Below, piece after piece: positions 1-8,641 of a stretch of 64,000 bases of DNA; within the stretch, counting starts at the first letter, position 1; each line of letters opens with the position of its first letter. The stretch lies in assembly GCF_008704395.1 (NCBI RefSeq), contig NZ_CP023695.1:3410001-3474000 (forward strand), written 5' to 3'. The DNA is from Streptomyces alboniger (GTDB lineage: Bacteria; Actinomycetota; Actinomycetes; Streptomycetales; Streptomycetaceae). The notes under the pieces were generated by a model. That model did not search any database, was not told where the DNA came from, and worked only from the letters and a program-made list of their open reading frames with translations. The translations under genes and the position numbers were made by a program.

Positions 1-108
1 GCCGACACACAACCGCATAAGCAGCACCGAATGAGCCCTCTCGACTGGCCCGCCGTCCCGGCCGAGGGGGCTCGGCCCTGCGCCGGGCCCCCTCGCCCTC
101 GCCTCCCG

Positions 109-948
109 TCAGCGCAACTGGTCGACATACAGGTCCGTGCCCGGGACGGTCGGGATGAAAGGCGCCACCAACTCCACCTGGCCGAGGCCGGATTCGGCCA
201 CCGACGTGTCCCGACCGGCGAAGTGCGCCTCCCAGCACGCGCGCGGGTCCTCCTGGAGGAACCACAGCAGCGTCAGCCGGGTGTCCACGCCCTCGACCTG
301 CTTCACGTACGTCATCCGGTCACCCGGCAGCGGGGTCGGCCGGAAGACCGTGACCATCGCGGCCGGCGAACCGGCGAGCACACTCGGCAGGTGCCGGCTG
401 CGCAGCCACTCCAGCAACTCGGCTCTGCGCACGGCGCTTCCGGCGTCCACGACCTCAAGGACGAGGCCCTGGTAAGGGTGGTCGAGCGCATGGAAGTCGC
501 GCGGGCCCGCCGCGCCGTCCCGGTAGACGGTCGCCTCGTGGTCCTGGAACGCGGTGAAGACGTGGGTGCGCTCCTGATGGACGCGGCCGTCGCGGTTGAG
601 GCGCTTGTTGATCCCCACGGTCCACTTCATGTGGTCGTCGTAGCGGCCCTCCGTGATCCAGTACGTCGAGAGGTAGCAGCCCGCGGTGACCGGCTCGGCG
701 ACCGCGGACTCGGCCGGGTAGCGCAGGAGTCGCAGCTCGCGTGTGGCGACCCAGCGGCGCCCCGCGTACATCCACGGCATGGCCATCGCCCCGGCGTAGT
801 AGTGGTCGTCCTCGTACCAGCGGTTGTACGCGTACTCGTGCCCCGGGTGCGGCTCGACCAAGGTGATCAGAGCGTGTCCCGGGCGCACTCCGTAGGGCCC
901 GACGGCAGCCAGTTCGGCGTATGTGTCGCTGCGGGTCTCGTGCGTCAT
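109..948 (-). CDS. Hypothetical protein, EthD/dimeric alpha-beta-barrel-like
   Basis: 279 aa, function not recognised. Two similar halves seem present: an N-terminal part with WYEDDHYY and WVATRELRL stretches, and a C-terminal part with LEWLRSRHLPSVL. This is the pattern of tandem ferredoxin-like (EthD or stress-responsive A/B barrel) proteins that often sit beside oxidoreductases and catabolic clusters. There is no signal peptide or membrane segment, so it should be cytosolic. It diverges from the SDR gene at 1038 across a CTGAC-N5-GTCAG operator, which links it to the catabolic regulon in this window. The barrel assignment is by eye only; that the gene is real is well supported by coding character and an operator 47 bp upstream. 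Confidence 0.7.
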   Translation of the reverse strand: MTHETRSDTYAELAAVGPYGVRPGHALITLVEPHPGHEYAYNRWYEDDHYYAGAMAMPWMYAGRRWVATRELRLLRYPAESAVAEPVTAGCYLSTYWITEGRYDDHMKWTVGINKRLNRDGRVHQERTHVFTAFQDHEATVYRDGAAGPRDFHALDHPYQGLVLEVVDAGSAVRRAELLEWLRSRHLPSVLAGSPAAMVTVFRPTPLPGDRMTYVKQVEGVDTRLTLLWFLQEDPRACWEAHFAGRDTSVAESGLGQVELVAPFIPTVPGTDLYVDQLR

Positions 949-995
949 GCCGCTGCCCTACCCTTCTCTTCCTTCGCCCGGTGGACGCCCATACT

Positions 996-1010
996 CTGAC
1001 GCTCCGTCAG
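996..1010. promoter_or_regulatory. CTGAC-N5-GTCAG operator
   Basis: The sequence CTGACGCTCCGTCAG is a near-perfect palindrome lying between the divergent genes that start at 948 (minus) and 1038 (plus). It is 47 bp from one start and 27 bp from the other, so one bound dimer could control both. It matches the repeated operator found elsewhere in this window. Confidence 0.75.
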
Positions 1011-1037
1011 TAAAACTGCCAGAGCCTGGAGGCGCCC

Positions 1038-1832
1038 ATGTCGTCGTCGCTGCTCACCGGAAAGACCGTCATCGTCTCGGGCGTCGGCGCCGGGCTCGGC
1101 CACCAGGTCGCGGCGGCCGTCGTGCGCGACGGGGGCAACGCCGTGCTCGGGGCGCGCACCGGGGCGCGTCTCGCCGCGTCGGCCGCCGGGATCGACCCCG
1201 GGGGCGCGCGTACCGCGTACCGGGCGACCGACATCACCGACGAGCGCCAGTGCGAGGCCCTCGCCGGGCTGGCGTGCGACCGGTTCGGGGGGATCGACGC
1301 CGTCGTCCATGTCGCCGCGTGGGACAGCCACTTCGGCGGCCTGGAGGACGCGGACTTCGATACGTGGAAGGGGGTTGTCGACGTCAATCTGCTCGGCACC
1401 CTGCGAATGACCCGAGCCTGTCTGCCCGCGCTCAAGGAGCGGCGGGGCGGTTCGGTGGTCTTCATCGGCACGCAGTCGGCGGTGGCGGCGCCCTCGCAGG
1501 TGCGGCAGGCCGCGTACGCGGCGTCCAAGGGGGCGCTGACCTCCGCCATGTACTCCCTGGCCCGGGAGCTGGGGCCGCACCGCATCCGGGTCAACACCGT
1601 GCTGCCGGGGTGGATGTGGGGGCCTCCGGTGGAGGCCTACGTCCAGTTCACGGCGGAGTCCGAGGGGGTTTCGGCGGCGGAGGTGCGGGAGCGCCTCGCC
1701 GCGCGGATGGCTCTTCCCGATCTGGCGACGGACGGGGATGTGGCCGACGCGGTGGTCTTCTTGGCGTCGGAGCGGGCGCGGGCGATTACGGGGCAGTCCC
1801 TGCTGGTCAACGCCGGGGAGCTGATGCGGTAG
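1038..1832 (+). CDS. SDR family oxidoreductase
   Basis: 264 aa short-chain dehydrogenase/reductase, NAD(P)H-dependent. The N-terminal Rossmann glycine motif is present in variant form (VSGVGAGLGHQ, about residues 12–22). The active-site YAASK follows near residue 162 with Ser upstream in IGTQSA, and the family's C-terminal GQSLLVNAG ends the protein. Length is typical. The ATG is preceded by GGAGGCGCCC, a fair ribosome site. It lies 27 bp downstream of a shared operator and is probably co-regulated with the divergent gene at 109–948. The likely role is oxidation or reduction of a hydroxy/keto group on a catabolic intermediate; the substrate is unknown. Confidence 0.9.
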   Translation: MSSSLLTGKTVIVSGVGAGLGHQVAAAVVRDGGNAVLGARTGARLAASAAGIDPGGARTAYRATDITDERQCEALAGLACDRFGGIDAVVHVAAWDSHFGGLEDADFDTWKGVVDVNLLGTLRMTRACLPALKERRGGSVVFIGTQSAVAAPSQVRQAAYAASKGALTSAMYSLARELGPHRIRVNTVLPGWMWGPPVEAYVQFTAESEGVSAAEVRERLAARMALPDLATDGDVADAVVFLASERARAITGQSLLVNAGELMR

Positions 1833-1841
1833 TTCGTCGTC

Positions 1842-2960
1842 TCAGGCGCGCGGGTAGCGGGCGAGCCAGCCCGGCGAGGAGACGGCGGGCCCGTGCAGGG
1901 CGGGGCCCTGGGTCATCTCCATGGCGAAGTCGTCCGCCAGCTCCAGCATCGTGGGGCGGCCCTCCAGCTCCGTGAGCCAGCCCGGCGGGAGCGCGGTCTC
2001 CCCGTGCAGCGCACCGAGCAGCGCCCCGCACAGCGCGCCCACGGCTGCCGACGCCCCGCCGTGGTTGACGGCGAGCCGCACGCCGTGGCGGATGTCCTCA
2101 CCGACCAGGGCGCAGTACACGGCGGCGGCGAGCGCCCCCTCGGCCGTGCCCTCCGCGAGCAGCTCCTCGACGCGCGCGGGCGTGGGCATCCCCTGGCGCA
2201 CGGTGCCCAGCGCGTGCCGGAGCGCGTCCGCGACGGGCGGGTGGCCGGGGTGGGCGGCGAGCAGGGCGAGGGCCCGCTGGACCGCCCCGTCCAGGGACTC
2301 GCCGCGGGCGAGGCCGTGCACGATGACGGCGTGGGCGCCGGCGGAGAGGTAGGCGGTGGGGTGGCCGTGGGTCTGGACGGCGCACTCGACGGCCAGTTGC
2401 AGGACGAGCTGCGGCTCCCAGCCGACGAGAAGGCCGAAGGGCGCCGATCTGACGGCGGCCTCGGGGCCGCGCTCGTCGGGGTTCTTGGGGGTGGCCACGG
2501 TGCCCATGACGATGTTGCCGAGCCCGAGGAGGCAGGCGCGGGGCGGGTTGCGGCGCGCGTAAAGCCACTCCTCGCGGGCCAGCCAGCCGTCCTCCTCGCG
2601 CCGCTCGTCCGGGCCCCAGTCGCTCTGGGTGGCGGCCCAGCGGCGGTAGGCGCGGTGCAGGTCGGTCGGCGGGTGCCAGGCGCCGGTGTCGCGGCGCACC
2701 TGGGCGCGTATGAGGCCGTCGACAGTGAAGAGGGTGAGCTGGGTCGCGGCCGTCACGGCGCCGCGTCTGCCGTAAGCGGAGGCGGGCTGGGTGAGGCCCG
2801 CGTCGCCGTGGGCCTTTCGTATCTCGTCGAGGGAGAGCCCGTCGACGGGCGCCCCGAAGGCGTCGCCCACGGCGGCTCCGAGGAGCGTGCCGCGCACGCG
2901 GCTGCGGAAGTCCTGCTGCTCGGCGCGGCCCCAGACACCGGTGGCTGCTGCTGTGGCCAC
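1842..2960 (-). CDS. ADP-ribosylglycohydrolase family protein
   Basis: 372 aa. The ADP-ribosylglycohydrolase (DraG/ARH) fold is indicated by RGTLLGAAVGDAFGAPVDG near residues 25–43 (the family GxxxGDAxGxP motif) and by a C-terminal NHGGASAAVGALCGALLGA stretch (about residues 300–318). The family usually has Asp-Ser-Asp there to hold two Mg ions (SDSTAAIAG); here it reads NHGGASAAVG, so one metal ligand looks altered and activity on ADP-ribosyl bonds is uncertain. The GTG start is preceded by GGGAGGTCCT. It converges tail-to-tail with the SDR (9 bp gap). Family members remove ADP-ribose from proteins or hydrolyse related glycosidic bonds in the cytosol. Confidence 0.82.
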   Translation of the reverse strand: MATAAATGVWGRAEQQDFRSRVRGTLLGAAVGDAFGAPVDGLSLDEIRKAHGDAGLTQPASAYGRRGAVTAATQLTLFTVDGLIRAQVRRDTGAWHPPTDLHRAYRRWAATQSDWGPDERREEDGWLAREEWLYARRNPPRACLLGLGNIVMGTVATPKNPDERGPEAAVRSAPFGLLVGWEPQLVLQLAVECAVQTHGHPTAYLSAGAHAVIVHGLARGESLDGAVQRALALLAAHPGHPPVADALRHALGTVRQGMPTPARVEELLAEGTAEGALAAAVYCALVGEDIRHGVRLAVNHGGASAAVGALCGALLGALHGETALPPGWLTELEGRPTMLELADDFAMEMTQGPALHGPAVSSPGWLARYPRA

Positions 2961-3121
2961 AGGACCTCCCTCAGTGCCTCGATGTGCCTCGCCCGGTTGC
3001 GGCTGCGCAGCACTGTAATCGAACGGGAACGATCGATCCTGACGGCAAGGGGAATGCGAGGAGTCGCCCTCGGGGTCGCTTGTGAACGACGTTCACCGGA
3101 CCTTCGCAGTCGCTGCGAATC

Positions 3122-5533
3122 CTACGGAATTTCTCGTTCCGAATCGCCCAGGATCCGCTCCCTCTGCTCCCGCGCCCATGCGTACCCGGGATCGACCCGC
3201 AGCGCCTCCTCCAGGGACGCCACCGCCTCGTCCAGGCGACCAAGCGCCTCCAGGGACAGGGCCCTGCTGCCCCCCGCCCACGCGTAGGCGGGGTCGAGGT
3301 CCAGCGCCGACTCGTACTCCGCGACAGCCTCCTCGTGACGGCCCGCCGCGCGCAGGACGTCGCCCCGCTCGCCCCGGATGCCCGGCATGTCCGGGGCGAG
3401 GCTCTGGGCGCGGTCGAGGTCGGCGAGGGCGCCCGGCCCGTCGCCGAGCTGGTGCCGGACACGGGCCCTTCGGGTCAGCGCCCAGACGTAGTCCGGCCAC
3501 AGGGCGATCGCGCGGTCCAGGTCGGCGAGGGCCTCTTGGGGGCGGCCGAGGACGAACTTGGACTGGCCGAGGCTGCCCAGGGTCAGCGGGTCCTCCGGGT
3601 CGAGGCCGTGCGCCCGGTCCAGCCAGGGCAGCGCTTCCTCCGGGCGGCCCATGCGCCGGTAGGTCTCGCCGCGCTGGCGCGCCACCCACGCCGCGTCGGG
3701 CGCAAGATCGGCGGCCTCGGCGAGGTGGCGCAACGCGCTCTCGTACTCGCCGAGCGCCCGGTAGGTCACCGCGAGGTCGTGGTGGCCCCAGGGGTCGGCC
3801 GGGGCCAGCGCGATGGCGCGCTCGTGGTCGCCGAGCGCCTCCCGCAAACGGCCGAGGAGGAAGAGTCGCAGGCCGTGGGCGTTGTGCGCGGCGGCCCTGC
3901 CCGCGTCGTCGAGACCGCCGCGGGCCAGCAGCAGCTCCAGGACGCGCAGCGGCCCGGACACCTCGTCGGCGAGCGCCGCCCGGCAGTCGTCGGACCAGGA
4001 CCGCAGGTGCCCCGCGTCCGTGTCGTCGGCCGCGTCCGCGACGGCCCGCGCCCACTCGCGTGCCACGGCCGTGTCCACGCGGCACGCGTCGACCCCGTCC
4101 CGCAGCACCGCCGGCAGCGCGGCACGGGGCCGGGCGCACAGCCGGTGGTACAGCTCCTCCACCCGCACGGCCCGCCACGCGGGACGCGTCCAGGGGTGCC
4201 CCGGCCCGCGCCGGTCCTCCTCCTCCAGCGCGCCGCGCCGCCGCCCGTACAGCTCCGCGAGCCCGGTGTGTCCCGCGCTCCACCGCTCGGGGGCCGAGCT
4301 GCGGCGCAGGCGCAGCATCGGGGCGCGTACGACACTGTGGTAGCGGGCCGCGCCCCCGCGGTCGGTCCCTACGAACGGCATCGCGCGCAGCCAGGCGTAC
4401 AGCTCCGCCGGGCTCTCGCCGCCCTCGCCGCCCTCGCCGGTGGCGGCGCGGACGACCTCCTCGTCGAGGCGGCGGGGCAGCGCGCACGCCAGCGCGGCCG
4501 CGCGGCGCGCCGGGTCCTGCTCCCCCTTCAGGAAGCGCTCGACGGCCGTGGCGCTCGGGTCGCCCACGTCGCCCGGGTCCGCCGGGCCGCTCTCGGCGAG
4601 GGTGGAGACGAGTACGGGCAGCCGGCCCGAGAGGCGCAGCACCTCCGTGACCACCGGCTCGTCGGTGACGCCCTTGGCGGCGAGCAGGACGCGCGCCTCG
4701 GCGTCCGTGAAGGGCCGCAGCGGCAGATCGGCGGCGAAGTCCGCGGCGCCCTCCCAGCGGGTGGGGTCGAGGGGGCGCTGGCCCGCGGTCACCAGGACGA
4801 CGTTGGCGGGGAGTTCGCCGTAGCGGTCGGTCGTCATCATGTCGTGCAGCCAGCGGTCGAGGAACGGTGCCGTCCGCTCGTACGTGTCGAAGAACAGGGC
4901 CAGCCAGGGCGCGGTGTCGGCGGCCTCGGCCAGTTCGTCCAGGAGCACGGGGGTGAGCACGCGCTCCGGTTCCAGGACGAGGCGGGCGTCCTCCTGGGTG
5001 CGGAAGCGGGACCGCAGCCGGTCGGCGCCCCGCGCGAGGCGGTCCGCGTCGACGACCCCGGCGAGGGCGCCCACCACCGGCACCATGCCGAGGCCGACGA
5101 CCCCGGCGCGGGCCGCCACGGCGCTGCCCGTGGACGGCGCGTCCGGATCGGGCTCGCGCACGGCCGCCGCGACGGCCTCGTGGCTGCGCTGCCGGTAGGT
5201 GGCGAGGGCCCGCTCCAGCCGCTTCACGCCCCGCCCCTGCTGGGCGAATTGGGCGGACAGCTCGGCGACTGCCTCGGGGATGGAGGCCGCTCCCTCGTCG
5301 ATGTGGGCGACGAGCGCGCCGCGGTCCCTCGCCAGCTGCGCCAGCTCCCGCACCAGGGAGGTCTTGCCGACGCCCGCGGGGCCGTGCACGTGGAAGAGGA
5401 ACCGGTGGCGGTCGTCGTCCGGCGGCAGCTCGAAGTTCTCGCGGAACATCCGCAGTTCCTCGCGCCGCCCCACGAAGCCCGCCCGCCGTCTGCGCCGGAT
5501 CAGCTCCTGCATCGACACCCTCGCCCGCGCCAT
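3122..5533 (-). CDS. AAA/STAND-type ATPase with C-terminal TPR repeats
   Basis: 803 aa. A Walker A motif, GPAGVGKTSL, lies at residues 51–60 after a VGRREEL entry motif, as in NTPase domains of STAND-type proteins. A possible Walker B (APWLALFFDTYE) follows about 150 residues later. The C-terminal third (about residues 540–790) is a run of tetratricopeptide repeats, with recurring W…LG…EEAL…YDRAL-type units such as PDYVWALTRRARVRHQLGD. There is no DNA-binding domain, so it is more likely a signalling or scaffold ATPase than a regulator. The ATG has a strong GGGAGGGGCGGG upstream. It diverges from the FG-GAP gene at 5716. Partner and trigger are unknown. Confidence 0.85.
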   Translation of the reverse strand: MARARVSMQELIRRRRRAGFVGRREELRMFRENFELPPDDDRHRFLFHVHGPAGVGKTSLVRELAQLARDRGALVAHIDEGAASIPEAVAELSAQFAQQGRGVKRLERALATYRQRSHEAVAAAVREPDPDAPSTGSAVAARAGVVGLGMVPVVGALAGVVDADRLARGADRLRSRFRTQEDARLVLEPERVLTPVLLDELAEAADTAPWLALFFDTYERTAPFLDRWLHDMMTTDRYGELPANVVLVTAGQRPLDPTRWEGAADFAADLPLRPFTDAEARVLLAAKGVTDEPVVTEVLRLSGRLPVLVSTLAESGPADPGDVGDPSATAVERFLKGEQDPARRAAALACALPRRLDEEVVRAATGEGGEGGESPAELYAWLRAMPFVGTDRGGAARYHSVVRAPMLRLRRSSAPERWSAGHTGLAELYGRRRGALEEEDRRGPGHPWTRPAWRAVRVEELYHRLCARPRAALPAVLRDGVDACRVDTAVAREWARAVADAADDTDAGHLRSWSDDCRAALADEVSGPLRVLELLLARGGLDDAGRAAAHNAHGLRLFLLGRLREALGDHERAIALAPADPWGHHDLAVTYRALGEYESALRHLAEAADLAPDAAWVARQRGETYRRMGRPEEALPWLDRAHGLDPEDPLTLGSLGQSKFVLGRPQEALADLDRAIALWPDYVWALTRRARVRHQLGDGPGALADLDRAQSLAPDMPGIRGERGDVLRAAGRHEEAVAEYESALDLDPAYAWAGGSRALSLEALGRLDEAVASLEEALRVDPGYAWAREQRERILGDSEREIP

Positions 5534-5715
5534 CCCGCCCCTCCCGTGTCCTCCGGCGTACGGCCAGTCTCACGCACGCCTACTTGGCGCGGGGTGAACG
5601 GCGGCCGTCGGCCGTCGAACGTCCGGATCACGTAACGGAGTTCCTGCGGTGTACAACCTTCACTTTCGGCCACCTGTCTCCTGTTGTGTCACAGACGTAC
5701 CTCACAGGAGGCTCA

Positions 5716-7149
5716 GTGCCCCGCCGCACACTCATCACCGCCATCGCCGTCGCCGCCCTCACGGCCCCGCTCGCGATCTCCGCCACCGCCGGTACCGCGA
5801 CGGCCGCGCCCCAGCCGCCCCGCACCCCGGTGACCGACTTCAACCACGACGGGTACGCCGACCTCGCGGTCGCCGCGCCCTTCGGCACGGTAGACGGCGT
5901 CGAGAAAGCGGGCTACATATCCGTCGTGTACGGCACCGCGTCCGGGCCCGGCACGGCACGCCACCAGGTCATCGACCGCTCCACGCCGGGTGTCCCCGGT
6001 GCGCCCGCGGGCACGTACGCCTTCGGTTACCAGATGTCCCCCGGCGACCTGGACGGTGACTCGTACACCGACCTGCTCGTGTCCGGCGGTGACGACGACG
6101 GCAACAAGGCCACCGTGCTCTGGGGCTCCAAGGACGGCCTGACCGGCCAGGACACCGTCCTGCCGTACCGGTACGCCGATTTCGCCCTGGGCGACTTCAA
6201 CGGCGACGGCAAGCGCGACCTCGTCGTGAACTCCGACCCGAGCGACGACCCGAACTACTCCGGGATGACGATCCAGTACGGGCCCTTCACCCGGGACGGC
6301 AAGACGCGCACCCGCGACAGCATCACCACGGACGACAGCGGCAACTCGGGCCTGCGCTCCTTCATCACCGGCGACATGACGGGCGACGGCGTCGACGACA
6401 TCGTCACCACGCACGGCTTCGAGGAGATGCAGCACGAGGCCCGCTTCTGGAAGGGTTCGAGGACCGGCGTCAGCCACACCTCGAAGTACCTCGACACGGC
6501 GTACAGCGGCACCGTCGGCGACGTCGACGGCGACGGGTACGGCGACCTGATCACCCGCGACATCGGCGGGGTGAGCGAGGAGATCGACTCCGCCCCCGGC
6601 AGCATCACCATCCAGTACGGCACCTCCACCGGCCCCACCAACGCCCGCAAGAAGGTCATCACGCAGGCCACCGCGGGCGTCCCCGGGGCGAGCGAGCAGG
6701 GCGACGCCTTCGGCGCGTCCCTCAGCGCCGGTGACGTGAACGGCGACGGCAAGGCGGAGGTCGCCGTCGGCGTCCCCGGCGAGAGCCTCGACGCGGCCAC
6801 CGGCACCGGCGGGGTGATCCTGCTGAAGGGCGCGTCCAAGGCCGCGGGCGGCATGACGGGCAAGGGCGCCGTCGCCTACAACCAGACGACCGCCGGGGTC
6901 CCCGGGGTCTCCGAGGCGGGCGACGACTTCGGCCGCCAGGTCTCCCTCACCGACCTGAACAAGGACGGCAAGGCCGACCTGACCGCCACGGCCCCCGGCG
7001 AGGACGGCACGTACGCCGACTCGGGGGCCCTGTGGAACCTCTTCGGCTCCGCGACCGGCCTGACCACGACGGGCGCCACCACGCTCAGCCCGGTGAAGCT
7101 CGGCGCGCCGGAGAAGGACGCCAAGTTCGGCCACACGCTCGTCGGCTGA
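5716..7149 (+). CDS. Secreted FG-GAP repeat (integrin alpha-like) protein 1
   Basis: 477 aa from a GTG start; AGGAGG sits 4 bp upstream, which makes this start better than any in-frame codon further 5'. Residues 1–33 are a Sec signal peptide (RR, hydrophobic core, cleavage near ATA-AP). The rest is a beta-propeller with seven calcium-binding D-x-(N/D)-x-D-G-x-x-(D/E) loops, for example DFNHDGYADLAV, DLDGDSYTDL, DFNGDGKRDL, DMTGDGVDDI, DVDGDGYGDL, DVNGDGKAEV and DLNKDGKADL. Seven loops fit a full seven-blade propeller. It is an extracellular protein of unknown ligand; such proteins often bind cell-surface or matrix polymers. It is followed 43 bp later by a close paralogue. Confidence 0.9.
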   Translation: MPRRTLITAIAVAALTAPLAISATAGTATAAPQPPRTPVTDFNHDGYADLAVAAPFGTVDGVEKAGYISVVYGTASGPGTARHQVIDRSTPGVPGAPAGTYAFGYQMSPGDLDGDSYTDLLVSGGDDDGNKATVLWGSKDGLTGQDTVLPYRYADFALGDFNGDGKRDLVVNSDPSDDPNYSGMTIQYGPFTRDGKTRTRDSITTDDSGNSGLRSFITGDMTGDGVDDIVTTHGFEEMQHEARFWKGSRTGVSHTSKYLDTAYSGTVGDVDGDGYGDLITRDIGGVSEEIDSAPGSITIQYGTSTGPTNARKKVITQATAGVPGASEQGDAFGASLSAGDVNGDGKAEVAVGVPGESLDAATGTGGVILLKGASKAAGGMTGKGAVAYNQTTAGVPGVSEAGDDFGRQVSLTDLNKDGKADLTATAPGEDGTYADSGALWNLFGSATGLTTTGATTLSPVKLGAPEKDAKFGHTLVG

Positions 7150-7192
7150 CCACCCCCGCCCCGAACCCCTCCCCCTCTCTCTGGAGAACCAG

Positions 7193-8599
7193 TTGCGACG
7201 CTCCCTCACGGCCGCCCTCGCGGTCACCACGCTCCTCACGCCGCTCGCCCTCGTCGCCACGGCGGGCTCCGCGTCGGCCGCCCCGGTGCCGCCGCGCACC
7301 CCGCTCGTCGACTTCAACCACGACGGGTACGCCGACGTCGCGATCTCCTCGGTCGGCGGCTGGCAAGGCACGACGCCCGGCACGGTCACGGTCATCTACG
7401 GCTCGGCCTCGGGCCCCGACACCGCCCATGCGACCTTCGGCCGCGCCACCCCGGGCGTCCCCGGCGACCCGCAGGACGGCGGACGCTTCGGCTCGCAGAC
7501 GGCTGCCGCCGATCTCGACGACGACCAGTACACGGACCTCGTCATCAGCGGCGACGGCAACGCCGTCGTCCTGTGGGGTTCGGCGTTGGGCCTGCACGGC
7601 GAGAAGAGCACCGAGCTGCCCTGGCGCGGCAGCGACGTCACCGCCGGCGACTTCAACGGCGACGGCAAGCGCGACCTGGTCACGGGCGACATCGAGGGCG
7701 AGCCCGACCCCGGCGACGACCTCTTCGGGATGTCGGTGTCGTACGGACCGTTCACCCGCGACGGCAAGGCCGCGAGCAAGCAGCAGGTGCCCACCCAGCG
7801 GGAGTTCGGCGAATCCGCCTTCGTGGTCGGCGACGTCACGGGTGACGGCGCCGACGACATCGTCTCCAGCCACGGCTTCGAGGAGCGGGCGTACGGCAGC
7901 CAGTTCTGGAAGGGCGGCAAGAACGGTGTGAGCACCACGTCCACACCGCTCGCCGCCACCTACAGCGGGGCGATCGCCGACGTCGACAAGGACGGCTACG
8001 GCGACCTGATCGTCCGCGACATCGGCAACAACTACGAGGACATGCCCTACCAGAAGGGCACGGTCCTCGTCAGGTACGGAACGCCGGACGGGCCCTCCGC
8101 GACCCGCACCGCGAAGATCACCCAGGACACGGCGGGCGTCCCCGGCGTCGGTGAGGTGGGTGACGAGTTCGGCTCCTCGATCAGCGCGGGCGATGTCAAC
8201 GGCGACGGTTACGCGGACGTGGCCGTCGGTATCCCGGGCGAGGACATCGACGCCGTCACGGACGCGGGCAGCACCGTGCTCCTGAAGGGCTCCCGCACCG
8301 GCCTGACCGGCACGGGCGCGCAGGCCTTCCAGCAGTCCACGACCGGGGTGCCCGGCGTCTCGGAGAAGAACGACAAGTTCGGCGCCCAGGTCCTGCTCTC
8401 CGACACCAACAAGGACGGCAAGGCCGACCTGACGGCGACCGCGCCCACGGAGGACGGCACCTACGCCGACTCCGGTGCCGCCTGGTACCTGCGCGGCGCC
8501 GCGCGCGGCCTCACCGTCACCGGCATCGCGTCCTACAGCCCGAGGTCGCTCGGACTTCCGGAGGACCGCGTGGAGTTCGGCGGCGCGCTGACCCGCTAG
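7193..8599 (+). CDS. Secreted FG-GAP repeat (integrin alpha-like) protein 2
   Basis: 468 aa, a tandem paralogue of the gene just upstream. It starts at TTG, read as Met-Arg-Arg-Ser-Leu, with TCTCTGGAGAACC providing GGAG at about 7 bp. A Sec signal peptide of about 30 residues ends near SASA-AP. The same seven Ca-binding loops are seen in the same order: DFNHDGYADVAI, DLDDDQYTDL, DFNGDGKRDL, DVTGDGADDI, DVDKDGYGDL, DVNGDGYADV and DTNKDGKADL. The pair probably forms one transcription unit and arose by duplication. It converges with fbiC, whose stop is 42 bp away. Exported, function unknown. Confidence 0.9.
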   Translation: MRRSLTAALAVTTLLTPLALVATAGSASAAPVPPRTPLVDFNHDGYADVAISSVGGWQGTTPGTVTVIYGSASGPDTAHATFGRATPGVPGDPQDGGRFGSQTAAADLDDDQYTDLVISGDGNAVVLWGSALGLHGEKSTELPWRGSDVTAGDFNGDGKRDLVTGDIEGEPDPGDDLFGMSVSYGPFTRDGKAASKQQVPTQREFGESAFVVGDVTGDGADDIVSSHGFEERAYGSQFWKGGKNGVSTTSTPLAATYSGAIADVDKDGYGDLIVRDIGNNYEDMPYQKGTVLVRYGTPDGPSATRTAKITQDTAGVPGVGEVGDEFGSSISAGDVNGDGYADVAVGIPGEDIDAVTDAGSTVLLKGSRTGLTGTGAQAFQQSTTGVPGVSEKNDKFGAQVLLSDTNKDGKADLTATAPTEDGTYADSGAAWYLRGAARGLTVTGIASYSPRSLGLPEDRVEFGGALTR

Positions 8600-8641
8600 G
8601 GCCTGTCCGGTCAGCGCCCGCCCTGCTGCCGCTGAGGGACG

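Noticed and set aside
3335..5635. Long plus-strand open frame (766 aa) opposite the TPR ATPase
   Set aside because: It is antisense to a well-supported gene with Walker A and TPR motifs; its translation is low complexity, rich in Gly, Arg and Val, with no family motifs. Long antisense frames are expected in high-GC DNA.
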